Origin: Cyanobacterium sp. T60_A2020_053
Lineage (GTDB): Bacteria; Cyanobacteriota; Cyanobacteriia; Cyanobacteriales; Cyanobacteriaceae
NCBI GenBank assembly: GCA_015272165.1
Contig: JACYMF010000020.1
Span: 1 to 40,718 of the forward strand
Reading direction: 5' to 3'
Length of the DNA: 40,718 bases
How positions within the stretch are numbered: the stretch's first letter is position 1; the number at the start of each line of letters is the position of its first letter. The translations under genes were made by a program, and so were the position numbers. Below the pieces are notes generated by a model. That model was not told the DNA's origin. It was given only the letters and a program-made list of their open reading frames with translations, and did no database searches. Below are positions 16,476-25,297 of the stretch, one piece after another.

Positions 16476-17468
16476 TTACACTAAGGATTGATAAATTTCT
16501 TGTAGTTCATTTGTACTTAGGCGAGGTCCAAAACTGGTGACGAGACGTGAAGAGGCGAGGGAAGCTAATTTCCCACTATCAAACCAAGTTAAACCGTTGG
16601 TGATGCCATAAAGCACACATCCAGCATACATATCCCCAGCGCCCACCGTATCGACTGCAGTAACAGGAAATGCTGGAATTTCGAGGACTTTTTTGCCATC
16701 AAAAATTAATGAACCTTTTTTGCCTAAAGTAATAGCAAAAGTTTTGGCAATAGTTTTAAAATAATCAATAGCGTTGGTTAAATCACTTGTTTCCGCCATT
16801 TTCAGTGCTTCAACTTCATTCGCAAAAAGTAAATCGACTCCAGCGCCCATCACCTCCATAATACCATCTCGGCAAAAATCGACCATATTGGCATCAGAAA
16901 GAGAAAAAGCAGTTTTCACCCCATTATTTTGAGCAAACTCCCTCGCTTTTACTGCCGCGGCTTTAGCGGTGGGTGAGGATACTAAATAACCTTCAATATA
17001 GAGATATTCCGAATCCGCAAGAGCTTGATAATCCAGTTCATCTGTACTTAGTTCTCCGGTAATACCAAGAAAAGTATTCATAGTACGATCTGCATCAGGA
17101 GTAACTAAAACCAAGCATTTTCCAGTCATACCATCAGGGCGATTATCTCTAGTCAAATTGGTGTCTAAACCACAGGCGATTAAATCTTGTAAGTAAAAAG
17201 CCCCACTGTCATCATTAGCAACTTTACAGGAATAAAAACCTTTACCACTTAGTTGACTAATTGCCACTAATGTGTTAGCAGCCGAACCGCCAGAGGCTTG
17301 TTTGAGGGGCGCTGGTAGTTGATTGATAATGTGCTGTTGTTGGGTTTGATCCATTAGTGTCATTACCCCTTTATTGATGCCTAGCTGGGTTAGCAACTCT
17401 GGAGTAACTTCAAACTCCATATCCACTAGCGCGTTTCCCATGCCGTAAACTTGATATTTTTTACTCAT
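16476..17468 (-). CDS. PfkB-family carbohydrate kinase (adenosine/ribokinase type)
   Basis: 330 residues with the PfkB layout: [14 protein letters not shown] near the start, [14 protein letters not shown] (58-71) for substrate and the C-terminal signature [16 protein letters not shown] (273-288) with the catalytic Asp. The sequence resembles the adenosine kinase-like group common in cyanobacteria and alphaproteobacteria. It phosphorylates a nucleoside or sugar with ATP; the exact substrate cannot be read off. The minus-strand gene is flanked by MITE-like ends on both sides. Confidence 0.85.
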   Translation of the reverse strand: MSKKYQVYGMGNALVDMEFEVTPELLTQLGINKGVMTLMDQTQQQHIINQLPAPLKQASGGSAANTLVAISQLSGKGFYSCKVANDDSGAFYLQDLIACGLDTNLTRDNRPDGMTGKCLVLVTPDADRTMNTFLGITGELSTDELDYQALADSEYLYIEGYLVSSPTAKAAAVKAREFAQNNGVKTAFSLSDANMVDFCRDGIMEVMGAGVDLLFANEVEALKMAETSDLTNAIDYFKTIAKTFAITLGKKGSLIFDGKKVLEIPAFPVTAVDTVGAGDMYAGCVLYGITNGLTWFDSGKLASLASSRLVTSFGPRLSTNELQEIYQSLV

Positions 17469-17518
17469 TGACTTTGTTTTCCAAACTAAACCCTATGATT
17501 ATAAACGATGATGTCTTT

Positions 17519-17590
17519 GGGGGTTACTGAAAAAGTGGTGTTATTAGGGTAAATGGACAATGGATAATTATGAATTATTCAGCAGATTTT
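17519..17590. repeat. Short MITE-like unit
   Basis: GGGGGTTACTGAAAAAGTGG (17519-17538) and GAATTATTCAGCAGATTTTC (17572-17591) are inverted ends of the TTAGGGTTTGCTGAATAA family with only about 30 bases between. It looks like a minimal or internally deleted copy. Confidence 0.5.
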
Positions 17591-17674
17591 CTTTAACTCA
17601 CCCCTTCTCCCTTTCGCCTTTGCTTCCCTGTCAAAACAAATACATTGTGATACCAACTAAAGAAAAAAGATACT

Positions 17675-17920
17675 CTATCCTCCAGCAACAGGAGGTATAA
17701 AAACTACATAAGCATTATTTTCAATGATTTGATCTAAATCAGCAAAATCATGATTAACAGCTAATTTTATTTGTTGATCCGATAAACTAAAACTATATTT
17801 TGAGGCTAAAAATTGATAAAGCTCTCGATAACTACTTAAATCAGTAGTAATAATTTCTTCATCCACGGGCGCCAATTCCTGCAAGGAAGCAAAATATTTA
17901 ATGGTAATTGTTTTATTCAT
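17675..17920 (-). CDS. moaD: Molybdopterin synthase sulfur-carrier subunit (MoaD/ThiS family)
   Basis: An 81-residue ubiquitin-fold protein starting ITIKYFASLQELAP and ending VFIPPVAGG. The C-terminal Gly-Gly is the site of thiocarboxylation. The FIPPVAGG ending favours MoaD (molybdopterin) over ThiS (thiamin). MoaD donates sulfur to cyclic pyranopterin monophosphate together with MoaE. No moaE lies adjacent. Confidence 0.88.
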   Translation of the reverse strand: MNKTITIKYFASLQELAPVDEEIITTDLSSYRELYQFLASKYSFSLSDQQIKLAVNHDFADLDQIIENNAYVVFIPPVAGG

Positions 17921-17952
17921 AAATAGGTGATAGGAAAATACTTGATTCTTAA

Positions 17953-18008
17953 TTAGGGTCTAGTGAATAATAATTCATAATTCATAATTCATAATTCATA
18001 ATTCATAA
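17953..18008. repeat. Solo MITE-like end plus heptamer tandem repeat
   Basis: TTAGGGTCTAGTGAATAA (17953-17970) is a lone copy of the MITE terminal sequence. It is followed by about five tandem copies of the seven-base unit TTCATAA (17973-18008). The same heptamer, or its complement, is repeated at 28704-28724 and 40388-40430. Confidence 0.65.
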
Positions 18009-18068
18009 CCCATTGTCCAAGTTTTCTCAGAAAAGTTATCCATTTTTTATATTTTTTTAATAATTTTG

Positions 18069-18098
18069 TTGTCAAAACCCTTAATTTTGCTGTATGAT
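18069..18098 (+). promoter_or_regulatory. Promoter of psbD
   Basis: TTGTCA (18069-18074) and TATGAT (18093-18098) with an 18-base spacer are a good sigma70-type promoter. The predicted leader is about 90 bases and contains a perfect TTAACGTTAA palindrome (18110-18119) and an inverted GTAAA...TTTAC pair. GGAG at 18182-18185 is the ribosome binding site. Confidence 0.65.
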
Positions 18099-18195
18099 GG
18101 TGACATAGATTAACGTTAAGAAAAGTAAACATTTCTCATTTACAGGGAAATACTCTTAACATTTTAGAAATTATAAACATTCGGAGCAAAATAAT

Positions 18196-19254
18196 ATGAC
18201 TATTGCAGTCGGACGCGCACCAGCCGAAAGAGGTTGGTTTGATGCCCTAGACGACTGGCTCAAAAGAGACAGATTCGTTTTTGTTGGTTGGTCTGGAATC
18301 CTTCTTTTCCCTTGTGCTTACATGGCTTTGGGTGGCTGGTTAACTGGTACTACCTTCGTAACCTCTTGGTACACTCACGGTTTAGCTAGTTCCTATTTGG
18401 AAGGCGCTAATTTCTTAACCGTTGCTGTATCCAGTCCTGCTGATGTTTTCGGTCACTCCTTACTATTTTTATGGGGACCTGAAGCTCAAGGCGATCTCAC
18501 TCGCTGGTTTCAAATCGGTGGTTTATGGAGCTTCGTAGCCCTTCACGGTGCTTTCGGTTTAATTGGCTTCATGTTACGTCAGTTTGAAATCTCTCGTCTT
18601 GTGGGCATTCGTCCTTACAACGCTATTGCTTTCTCTGGTCCTATTGCTGTATTTGTCAGCGTATTTTTAATGTATCCTTTAGGACAATCTAGCTGGTTTT
18701 TCGCTCCTTCTTTCGGAGTAGCAGGAATTTTCCGCTTTATTTTGTTCTTACAAGGTTTCCACAACTGGACTCTTAATCCCTTTCACATGATGGGAGTAGC
18801 TGGTATTCTTGGTGGTGCTTTACTTTGTGCTATTCACGGTGCAACGGTAGAAAACACCTTATTCCAAGATGGTGAACAAGCAAATACTTTCCGTGCCTTT
18901 GAGCCTACCCAAGCGGAAGAAACCTATTCAATGGTGACAGCAAACCGTTTCTGGTCTCAAATTTTCGGTATTGCTTTCTCCAACAAACGTTGGTTACACT
19001 TCTTCATGTTGTTTGTACCTGTGACGGGTTTATGGATGAGTTCTATTGGTATCGTGGGTTTAGCTTTTAACCTTCGTGCTTATGACTTCGTATCTCAAGA
19101 ATTGAGAGCGGCTGAAGACCCTGAATTTGAAACCTTCTACACTAAAAACATTCTTTTGAATGAAGGTTTACGCGCATGGATGGCACCTCAAGATCAGCCT
19201 CATGAGAGATTTGAGTTTCCTGAAGAAGTATTACCTCGTGGTAACGCTCTCTAA
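18196..19254 (+). CDS. psbD: Photosystem II D2 reaction-centre protein
   Basis: The full-length 352-residue D2 protein starts [20 protein letters not shown] and ends EVLPRGNAL. The five-helix core, the [19 protein letters not shown] region, [11 protein letters not shown] and [20 protein letters not shown] are all present. It pairs with D1 to bind P680, pheophytin, QA and the non-heme iron. In most cyanobacteria the main psbD overlaps psbC; here no psbC follows and a strong terminator closes the gene. This is therefore probably the second, monocistronic copy (psbD2 type), which in several species responds to high light. Confidence 0.98.
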   Translation: MTIAVGRAPAERGWFDALDDWLKRDRFVFVGWSGILLFPCAYMALGGWLTGTTFVTSWYTHGLASSYLEGANFLTVAVSSPADVFGHSLLFLWGPEAQGDLTRWFQIGGLWSFVALHGAFGLIGFMLRQFEISRLVGIRPYNAIAFSGPIAVFVSVFLMYPLGQSSWFFAPSFGVAGIFRFILFLQGFHNWTLNPFHMMGVAGILGGALLCAIHGATVENTLFQDGEQANTFRAFEPTQAEETYSMVTANRFWSQIFGIAFSNKRWLHFFMLFVPVTGLWMSSIGIVGLAFNLRAYDFVSQELRAAEDPEFETFYTKNILLNEGLRAWMAPQDQPHERFEFPEEVLPRGNAL

Positions 19255-19283
19255 AATTATTAAAGTAATATTAGTGTGAGTTA

Positions 19284-19313
19284 AATCCCTCCTTGATTGG
19301 GGGGATTTTTTTT
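19284..19313 (+). terminator. Rho-independent terminator of psbD
   Basis: AATCCCTCC-TTGATT-GGGGGGATT makes a nine-pair stem (one T-G pair) with a six-base loop, followed by a run of T. It starts 30 bases after the psbD stop. Confidence 0.88.
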
Positions 19314-19322
19314 ATGCTGTTG

Positions 19323-19685
19323 CTATTTCATACTCTTATCGGAAAAAACGTTGGAAGATTTTTGCTGTAATAACCAAGAAGTAATAGGTTGATGTACTAA
19401 AGTTCGATAGCGGTAAAAATTCAAGGCTTCAAATAAGACTCCCACTACACCACAAGTTAAGCCGATGGTTAATATACCCATACTACCAGAACCATCGCCA
19501 AAAACCGTTAAAAAATTCCACACTAATTCGTATCCTTTCTCTCCCCAAGCGCCCATCAGTGGCACATAAGTGATAAGAGTTAACCCCACTAGAGTTAATA
19601 CGCAGAGGATGACGGGCGCTGTAAAACTAGCTAAACTGGTTAATAGTAGGGAACATAAAAAAGATAACCACATATTCATAATCAT
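19323..19685 (-). CDS. Small membrane protein of unknown function
   Basis: A 120-residue product with three predicted membrane segments: LSFLCSLLLTSLASFTAPVI running into LCVLTLVGLTLITYVPL, then MGILTIGLTCGVVGVLFEAL. The C-terminus is polar and cytoplasmic (FYRYRTLVHQPITSWLLQQK). I do not recognise the family. It converges with psbD, its stop lying about 10 bases beyond the psbD terminator. An AGGAG five bases ahead of ATG 19685 supports that start. Confidence 0.6.
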   Translation of the reverse strand: MIMNMWLSFLCSLLLTSLASFTAPVILCVLTLVGLTLITYVPLMGAWGEKGYELVWNFLTVFGDGSGSMGILTIGLTCGVVGVLFEALNFYRYRTLVHQPITSWLLQQKSSNVFSDKSMK

Positions 19686-19882
19686 TTACTCCTGAAGGAG
19701 TCCTGAATGGTTAGTCAAGAAGGTGCCATCGTAATTGATTTTACTTTGACTTATTTTTAAGATTACGTCTTTTCATTTGTTTTTTCACTACTTCGACAAG
19801 AATCTTAAAATAAGATTAAATATCTTGACAGTTTTGTAGTTTTATTGTATAGAAATATAAAAAAATGTAAGGAGAATATGTC

Positions 19883-20089
19883 GTGGATAGTCAAGAATTA
19901 GCTTCTTATATGGAGCAAACTAATGGTATTACTAAACCTTGGTTATTAGTCCAGTTACGTTTAAAAAAGTTAATAGAAAATAGAGAAAATTTAACTTCTG
20001 GAGAATATGATCAACACCTAGCCGATATTTACCAAGATATGATGAATTTAGGAGAATGGTGGCAAGGCATTGAAGATGAAGTTTTTTAA
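19883..20089 (+). CDS. Small acidic protein of unknown function
   Basis: 68 residues: a helical, charged protein with no membrane segment (KPWLLVQLRLKKLIENRENL, QHLADIYQDMMNLGEWWQGI). The start is GTG 19883, eight bases after AAGGAG; an ATG at 19877 is out of frame. A strong ribosome binding site and clean helical pattern argue for a real gene. I do not recognise the family. A MITE-like end follows four bases after the stop. Confidence 0.65.
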   Translation: MDSQELASYMEQTNGITKPWLLVQLRLKKLIENRENLTSGEYDQHLADIYQDMMNLGEWWQGIEDEVF

Positions 20090-20092
20090 GAA

Positions 20093-20251
20093 TTAGGGTC
20101 TGCTGAATAAATTAAAACCATTTTAAAACAACAGTTTTAAGCACAGCTATAAAGGTATCGAGTATGAGGTATTAGGTTTGAAAATTACACCTGAAACCTG
20201 CAACCTGAAGCCTGAAACCTACTCACCTTTAAACCTTTGCCCCTTGCCCTT
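20093..20251. repeat. MITE-like end followed by heptamer and GGGCAAAG-type repeats
   Basis: TTAGGGTCTGCTGAATAAAT (20093-20112) starts the region. Its next bases, including CACAGCTATAAAGGT, match in reverse the element at 22790-22968. Heptamer units CCTGAAA, CCTGCAA, CCTGAAG (20192-20220) follow, then AACCTTTGCCCCTTGCCC, the reverse of the 7608-7672 repeat. No matching second end is found, so the copy is truncated or its right part was replaced. Confidence 0.6.
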
Positions 20252-22000
20252 TCAACTTTGCCCTTTTTTAAGTGGTGTGAAAATAATGTTATTAACTTCA
20301 GAAGATGGCATTGGATGACCAAATAAATAGCCTTGTACATATTCGCACTCATTTTCAACAATTTTTTTGAATTGAAATTCGGTTTCAACTCCTTCGGCAA
20401 CTACTTCCATATCGAGATTATGAGCTAAGGTAACAATAGTTTGTAAAATTTTCTCTTTACGTTTATTTTTACCAATAGCACGCACAAAACAACCATCAAC
20501 CTTCAGAGTATCAATAGGAAACTTGTATAAACGACTGAGAGAAGAGTAACCAGTGCCAAAATCATCAATACATAATTTAACTCCTAACTCCTTCAGCGCC
20601 CCCAACATCTTCTCAGCGCGGTCATCTGTTTCCAAGAGGGTACCTTCAGTTATTTCTAATTTAATGGTGCCACGATTTGATTTAGTTGCCACAAAAATTT
20701 GCTCAATTTTAGCCACTAAATCTGGTTGTTTAAATTGACGAGGGGAAAGATTAACATTCATAAATAAATCTTGATGATGGGAAGATAATTGCCATAAAGC
20801 CAGTTGCTGACAAGCCTGAGTCATCACCCATTGCCCCATATCAATAATTAACCCCGTTTCCTCCGTTAAAGGGATGAAGTGCGCTGGGGAAATTAAACCC
20901 TTTTCCCGATGATTCCACCGCACCAGCGCCTCAAAACCGACTAATTTTTGAGTAGCAGTTTTAATGATAGGTTGATAATAAACCTCAAACTCATGCCGAT
21001 CTAAAGCCTTGCGTAAATCACTTTCTAAATTAAGCCTTTTTACCGCCACTCGGTGCATAGTTTTATTAAAAATTGCCGAGCGGGATTTGCCCAGTGATTT
21101 AGCTCGATACATAGCTAAATCAGCATCTCTGAGCATTTCCTCAGAAGACTCATAACCCATAGTGCTAAGGGTAATACCGATACTAGCAGAAGTGAAAACC
21201 TCTTGACTGCCAAGAAATAAAGGCTTTTGTAAATTATCTTGAATTTCTTGACAACGGTCAGAAATAAGACCCAAATCATCAACACTTTCAATGATAATAA
21301 TAAATTCATCTCCCCCTAACCGTGCTAACTTATCATCAACAGAAAGACTGCGCTCTAATCTTTGTGCCACTTCCCTCAAAAATACATCCCCTACAGAATG
21401 ACCTAGGGTATCATTAATTAGTTTAAATCCATCTAAATCGATGAATAACAGGGCAAAAACATAGTCTTGATCATCCATTGATTTTTCAATGGCTTCAGCC
21501 AATGTCTTTAAAAACCAAGCTCGATTATATAGCCCCGTTAAAGCATCATGAAAAGCATCATAAATTAATTTTTGTTCTGCTTCTTTTTTGGCAGTAACAT
21601 CTCTTTGAATTGCTAAATAATGAGTTAATTCACCATAATCATTTTTAATAGGCTCAATATGCCATTGATTGTAAAATTCAGTACCGTCTTTACGATAATT
21701 GATAGCCTCACCGAAAAAAGTTTTTCCATGGCGCAATTTGCCTTTCAGGGTTTCAAAAACTTTACGGTCTGTATTGGGACCTTGTAGAATACGAGGAGTT
21801 TTGCCAATCATTTCCTCTGCCGTGTAACCCGTCATACGAGTAAAGGCTGGGTTAACAAATACAATCTCAGGTTCCGGATAGTCTAAATCAGTGGTAGTAA
21901 TGACGATGGAATCATGAGAACTACGCACCGCTGCTGCTAACAAGGTTACTTCATCTTGACTTGGCTGAGGTAGAGATATTAATGATTTGTTTTCTTGCAT
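20252..22000 (-). CDS. PAS-GGDEF-EAL protein (cyclic di-GMP turnover)
   Basis: 582 residues. The N-terminal PAS (about 20-140) is LOV-like in sequence, with GKTPRILQGPNTDRK where LOV domains have GxNCRFLQG. The photoactive cysteine is absent, so flavin photochemistry is unlikely. The GGDEF domain has the intact RLGGDEF motif (GGDEF 229-233). No RxxD inhibitory site precedes it (SVDD instead). The EAL domain has EALVRW (357-362), NLSPRQF, the EITEG glutamate, DDFGTGYSS and EGVET, all consistent with activity. Either or both activities are possible. The last residues (KKGQS and the TGA) come from a dispersed intergenic repeat. Confidence 0.93.
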   Translation of the reverse strand: MQENKSLISLPQPSQDEVTLLAAAVRSSHDSIVITTTDLDYPEPEIVFVNPAFTRMTGYTAEEMIGKTPRILQGPNTDRKVFETLKGKLRHGKTFFGEAINYRKDGTEFYNQWHIEPIKNDYGELTHYLAIQRDVTAKKEAEQKLIYDAFHDALTGLYNRAWFLKTLAEAIEKSMDDQDYVFALLFIDLDGFKLINDTLGHSVGDVFLREVAQRLERSLSVDDKLARLGGDEFIIIIESVDDLGLISDRCQEIQDNLQKPLFLGSQEVFTSASIGITLSTMGYESSEEMLRDADLAMYRAKSLGKSRSAIFNKTMHRVAVKRLNLESDLRKALDRHEFEVYYQPIIKTATQKLVGFEALVRWNHREKGLISPAHFIPLTEETGLIIDMGQWVMTQACQQLALWQLSSHHQDLFMNVNLSPRQFKQPDLVAKIEQIFVATKSNRGTIKLEITEGTLLETDDRAEKMLGALKELGVKLCIDDFGTGYSSLSRLYKFPIDTLKVDGCFVRAIGKNKRKEKILQTIVTLAHNLDMEVVAEGVETEFQFKKIVENECEYVQGYLFGHPMPSSEVNNIIFTPLKKGQS

Positions 22001-22040
22001 GGATTTTAAATTATTTTGGAAGGGGAAGCAGGGGAGATAA

Positions 22041-22239
22041 TTAGGTGTTGCTGAAAAAGTATTTTAGTGAAGATAATGTAGAATTTAGAATGTAGAATTT
22101 AGGATTAATAATTTTTGATTAGGGTAAACAAAAGAGGGCATTTTTAGAGAAAAAAGGCTATTTTTAGCACTTTTTTAAGATTTTATTGTACTTAAAATCT
22201 TTGTTTTAAAAGGGTTTTGATTTATTCAGCAAACCCTAA
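22041..22239. mobile_element. MITE-like element, best-preserved copy
   Basis: TTAGGTGTTGCTGAAAAAGT (22041-22060) and ATTTATTCAGCAAACCCTAA (22220-22239) are terminal inverted repeats of a 199-base unit without coding capacity. The interior AGAGGGCATTTTTAGAG...TTTTTAGCACTTTTTTAA is shared with the copy at 5634-5830. It lies in the gap between the GGDEF-EAL gene and ftrC. Confidence 0.7.
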
Positions 22240-22290
22240 ATAATATTAGGTTTTTCCAACAACAGCTATTTTGATATCTAAAGCCTGTAA

Positions 22291-22311
22291 GGGTTGAATG
22301 ATATTCAACCC
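22291..22311. repeat. Dispersed hairpin GGGTTGAAT-GAT-ATTCAACCC
   Basis: A perfect nine-base inverted repeat flanked by CCTACG. The reverse version with the same arms is at 39291-39311. The preceding ACAACAGCTATTTTGATATC (22258-22277) resembles ACAACAGCTATTTTCAG at about 25588. A composite intergenic repeat is likely. Confidence 0.7.
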
Positions 22312-22362
22312 CTACGAACGGATTAAAAATAATTTCTATTTTTCCAGTTCTTTCCAAAAATT

Positions 22363-22704
22363 TTAGCTCTTGACACCTTGTAAATCGTCCCAAGTAATTT
22401 CTTGCTGTTCTCCTGCAAATTCGTTATCAGGAGTAATAAAAAGCATACAATGGCATTCTTTCCGTTCGCGCATCGGTACGCAAGGACAATTCCAAAAGGT
22501 ATTTTTAACTTCTGCTTCTTTATCTTCATAGTAACGGCAAGGGCAGAGAGGCGCTCCTAATTCTTGTTTATGTTCGGCTAAACCTTGAATAACTACGGCA
22601 GTTACAGAGGGGTCAACACAAAAATAAGTATCCGTGCGCTTGGCGTATTGTTCGGCAAAATTTTTCATCGCCTCAAGGGTTTTACTCTGAGTTTCTGAGG
22701 TCAT
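22363..22704 (-). CDS. ftrC: Ferredoxin-thioredoxin reductase, catalytic subunit
   Basis: 113 residues with all seven conserved cysteines: C29, the pair in LCPCRYY (C54, C56), the pair in NCPCVPM (C73, C75) and the pair in ECHCMLF (C84, C86). These hold the 4Fe-4S cluster and the active-site disulfide. The enzyme passes electrons from photoreduced ferredoxin to thioredoxin, coupling light to enzyme activity. The variable subunit FtrV is not nearby, as is usual. Confidence 0.97.
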   Translation of the reverse strand: MTSETQSKTLEAMKNFAEQYAKRTDTYFCVDPSVTAVVIQGLAEHKQELGAPLCPCRYYEDKEAEVKNTFWNCPCVPMRERKECHCMLFITPDNEFAGEQQEITWDDLQGVKS

Positions 22705-22789
22705 ATTCTCTATTTGTTCTTTTATGCTATTTTTCTTCTCTTTCTATTTTATCGTTTATTTGGTCATCCATAAGCCAAGAAGCATCTAA

Positions 22790-22968
22790 TTCGGTGGTAC
22801 TGAAAAAGTGCAATGGTGAGGTGAAGGGAAAAGGTTTAAAAGTGAGTAGGTTTCAGGCTTCAGGTTGCAGGTGTAATTTTCAAACCTAATACCCGATACC
22901 TGACACCTTTATAGCTGTGTTTAAGACCTTTATTTGACAAGGGTTCTAATTTATTCAGCAGACCCTTA
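22790..22968. mobile_element. MITE-like element between ftrC and tRNA-Gly
   Basis: Ends TTCGGTGGTACTGAAAAAGT (22790-22809) and ATTTATTCAGCAGACCCTTA (22949-22968). The interior has degenerate heptamers (GTAGGTTTCAGGCTTCAGG) and TTTATTTGACAAGGG, the reverse complement of bases next to the left end of the element at 12401. The same family is thus present in both orientations. Confidence 0.65.
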
Positions 22969-23061
22969 TTATCTTTAATAAAAGTTTTGACCAATAGTGA
23001 AAATAATACACTACCGAAATAATAGGGTAATATGTCATGTTTTTATTTTATTCTTTATATA

Positions 23062-23133
23062 AGCGGGTAACGCGATTCGAACGCGCGACATTCACCTTGG
23101 CAAGGTGACGCTCTACCACTGAGCTATACCCGC
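23062..23133 (-). tRNA. tRNA-Gly (anticodon GCC)
   Basis: Read on the minus strand, the 5' acceptor strand GCGGGTA (23133-23127) pairs with TACCCGC at the 3' end, with a T discriminator at 23062. The D arm holds GCTCAGTGGTAGAGC. The anticodon arm CACCTTGCCAAGGTG has GCC in the loop, and the T arm is CGCGCGTTCGAATCGCG. No CCA is encoded. A 61-residue ORF crossing it is spurious. Confidence 0.97.
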
Positions 23134-23181
23134 AGTTAACACATATAATATTATGTCGAAAATAAAAATAAATGTCAAGGA

Positions 23182-24210
23182 TTAAACTAAATTTTTCAGG
23201 CGCAATCGATTTTGACAAAGATAAATTGCCCATTCTATGGCGGATGTCAGACTAGATGCGTCGGCAATGCCTTGACCTGCGATGTCAAAAGCTGTACCAT
23301 GATCCGGTGAAGTGCGCACGAAGGGTAAGCCGATGGTGGTATTCACGGCTTGGTCGAATGCCATGGCTTTAACGGGAATTAATCCTTGATCATGATATAA
23401 GGCGAAGAAACCGTCAGCCGTCTTAATTTTGCCATCCCGAAACCATGCTTGAGTGGGCTTAATCCACATGGTATCAGGCGGAATTAAACCGATTAATTTT
23501 ACTTCTGGATATTTTTGCCTTGCTTTATTTAACCAATTTTCCAGCCATTCTTTTTCTTCTTTACCCAATTTGCCATTTTCTCCACTATGGGGGTTTAATC
23601 CAGCTATGGCTATGGTGGGCTGAGAGAGATTAAAGTCTTCTTTTAAGTTTTTTATCAAAAGTTCTAGTTTTACGTCCATCACGTCTTCATTAAGGCTTTT
23701 TGAGACGGTTTTTAAGGGGATATGGGTAGTCGCCAAAATGGTGCGCAATACCCAATGGGTGTAAGGGGATTTGCCGACAAACATCATGGCAAATTTGGCG
23801 GTGGCTGATTTTTCGGCTAATACTTCTGTTTGCCCCGGATAGTTGTAACCTGCTTGTTGCCATAGGTATTTGGCGATGGGCGCTGTGACGATGCCGTCAA
23901 ATTGCCCTTGTTGGGTTAATTCAATGGCTTTTTGGAGATATAAAAAACTGGCTTTTCCTGATTCTGCATCACCTTTGCCCCATTCTCCTTGAAAGTCGTT
24001 AGTTACATCAATTATATTTAATGTGTGAGGATGTGTTAAGTTAGCTTTAGCTGTTAAAGAATTGTAGGTATATTTTAACCAGCGCCCGTCACCGATGATA
24101 GTGATATGGGCTTTTTGATGTAAAGCAGAGTTAGCAAGAGATTTGAGGATGATTTCACCACCAATACTAACAGGATCACCGAGAGTAATAGCTAAATTAA
24201 TTTTACGCAC
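23182..24210 (-). CDS. pdxA: 4-hydroxythreonine-4-phosphate dehydrogenase
   Basis: 342 residues with family blocks ITLGDPVSIGGEI, GIVTAPIAKYLWQQAGYNYPGQTEVLAE (with His to Asn variation in the TPINK-type motif region), IAIAGLNPHSGENG, ALYHDQGLIPVKAM and GLPFVRTSPDHGTAFDIAGQG. The metal-binding histidines in NPHSGE, YHDQG and SPDHGTA are present. It oxidises 4-phosphohydroxythreonine in pyridoxal phosphate synthesis. The first motif reads GDPVSIGGE instead of the usual GDPAGIGPE. The start is GTG 24210, divergent from the DUF4126 gene 59 bases away. Confidence 0.92.
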   Translation of the reverse strand: MRKINLAITLGDPVSIGGEIILKSLANSALHQKAHITIIGDGRWLKYTYNSLTAKANLTHPHTLNIIDVTNDFQGEWGKGDAESGKASFLYLQKAIELTQQGQFDGIVTAPIAKYLWQQAGYNYPGQTEVLAEKSATAKFAMMFVGKSPYTHWVLRTILATTHIPLKTVSKSLNEDVMDVKLELLIKNLKEDFNLSQPTIAIAGLNPHSGENGKLGKEEKEWLENWLNKARQKYPEVKLIGLIPPDTMWIKPTQAWFRDGKIKTADGFFALYHDQGLIPVKAMAFDQAVNTTIGLPFVRTSPDHGTAFDIAGQGIADASSLTSAIEWAIYLCQNRLRLKNLV

Positions 24211-24269
24211 TGAGATGGAAACAAAAACTATAATTCTTCTTCTTTAATTTTATTGCCTTTTTTACGAAA

Positions 24270-24842
24270 ATGATTCAAATTCTCGCCATTCTTTCCGCAT
24301 CTGCCGCCGGTGGCTTGAGAGTTGGGTTACCATTATTGATTCTTGGTTTAGCCAACCTTAACACTTTGTGGTCAGAAATTCCTTTACTTGATCAAATCCG
24401 CCCTGAAGTTGTCATTGGTATTTTGGTATCATGGACAATTTTTGAAATTTTTGGCACAAAAAAATTACTGGGATTGCGTATCATTCAAATTATACAATTA
24501 ATTATGAGTCCGGTGGTGGGCGCTATGTTAGCCATTGGCGCTGCTAAATGGACAGAATTTGATCAAGCGCCCTTCTGGCTTATCGGTATCATTGGTGGCG
24601 TATTTGCCCTAATATTACGCTTTGTCTTAGTCGGTTGGTTTTTTCGTTGGGGAAGGCTACCCATCGCTTTTACCTTCGTAGAAGATATACTTTCAGCCAT
24701 TTTGGTTATTTTCGCGCTGAGGGCGCCGGAAAATGGCGGAATTATCGCCATGCTATTATTATGGATTGCCCTGCGCAGTTCCAACGAATGGCGACAATGG
24801 TATTTACAACGAAAACCTACAATAACCCTCGATAACGAATAA
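24270..24842 (+). CDS. DUF4126 family membrane protein
   Basis: 190 residues and about five to six membrane segments. The N-terminus ILAILSASAAGGLRVGLPLLILGL, the motif VSWTIFEIFGTKKLLGLRIIQIIQ and a central glycine-rich SPVVGAMLAIGAA match DUF4126, a family of unknown function common in cyanobacteria and plants. A possible transporter or channel is speculation. It is divergent from pdxA. Confidence 0.75.
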   Translation: MIQILAILSASAAGGLRVGLPLLILGLANLNTLWSEIPLLDQIRPEVVIGILVSWTIFEIFGTKKLLGLRIIQIIQLIMSPVVGAMLAIGAAKWTEFDQAPFWLIGIIGGVFALILRFVLVGWFFRWGRLPIAFTFVEDILSAILVIFALRAPENGGIIAMLLLWIALRSSNEWRQWYLQRKPTITLDNE

Positions 24843-25024
24843 ATAAAAGAATAACCGCCCAAGAACCCAAACAAACTTTAAAAGCGCAGAATGTAGAATG
24901 CAGAAGTAATTATTTTCTAAATTTTAAATTTTATTTTCCCCTCCCCTCTTCCCTCCTTTAATTAACAATTTACATACTCAAAATAAAAAGCCTTAAATAT
25001 TAAAACTTTTTACTTAAATTAAAC

Positions 25025-25297
25025 TTACTCTTCTTTGGTGCTAGAACCGTAAGCAAATACATAACTTAACATAGTATTCCAAATTGCGAGGGAAATAATA
25101 GCGAGAATTAGAAGGGGAAATTCTCTAGGTATTTTTAATAATAAACCCACAATAATTAACATTGACCCTAAACTATCAGAAACAGTTAAATTATGAATTT
25201 TAAATAATACACTTCTGCGACTTAAAAGAGATGTTGTTCCCCAATACCAAAACAAAATACCTAAAATAATTAACAGACAAGACAGTATATTAATCAT
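25025..25297 (-). CDS. MnhG/PhaG-like subunit of a multisubunit cation/proton antiporter, orphan
   Basis: 90 residues with three membrane segments: ILSCLLIILGILFWYWGTTSLL, SLGSMLIIVGLLL and FPLLILAIISLAIWNTMLSYVFAY. The loop LFKIHNLTVSDSLGSMLIIVG corresponds to the RLHAATKADTLGVxLxLxG motif of MnhG/MrpG. MnhG normally occurs in a six- or seven-gene mnh/mrp operon, and none of the partners is near. It may work with a distant mrp cluster. Family assignment is moderately sure. Confidence 0.65.
   Translation of the reverse strand: MINILSCLLIILGILFWYWGTTSLLSRRSVLFKIHNLTVSDSLGSMLIIVGLLLKIPREFPLLILAIISLAIWNTMLSYVFAYGSSTKEE

Noticed and set aside
19255..19685. psbC downstream of psbD
   Set aside because: A terminator follows psbD directly and the next gene is an unrelated small membrane protein on the opposite strand.
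23048..23233. 61-residue ORF overlapping tRNA-Gly
   Set aside because: It reads through the tRNA on the same strand and into pdxA; a spurious frame.
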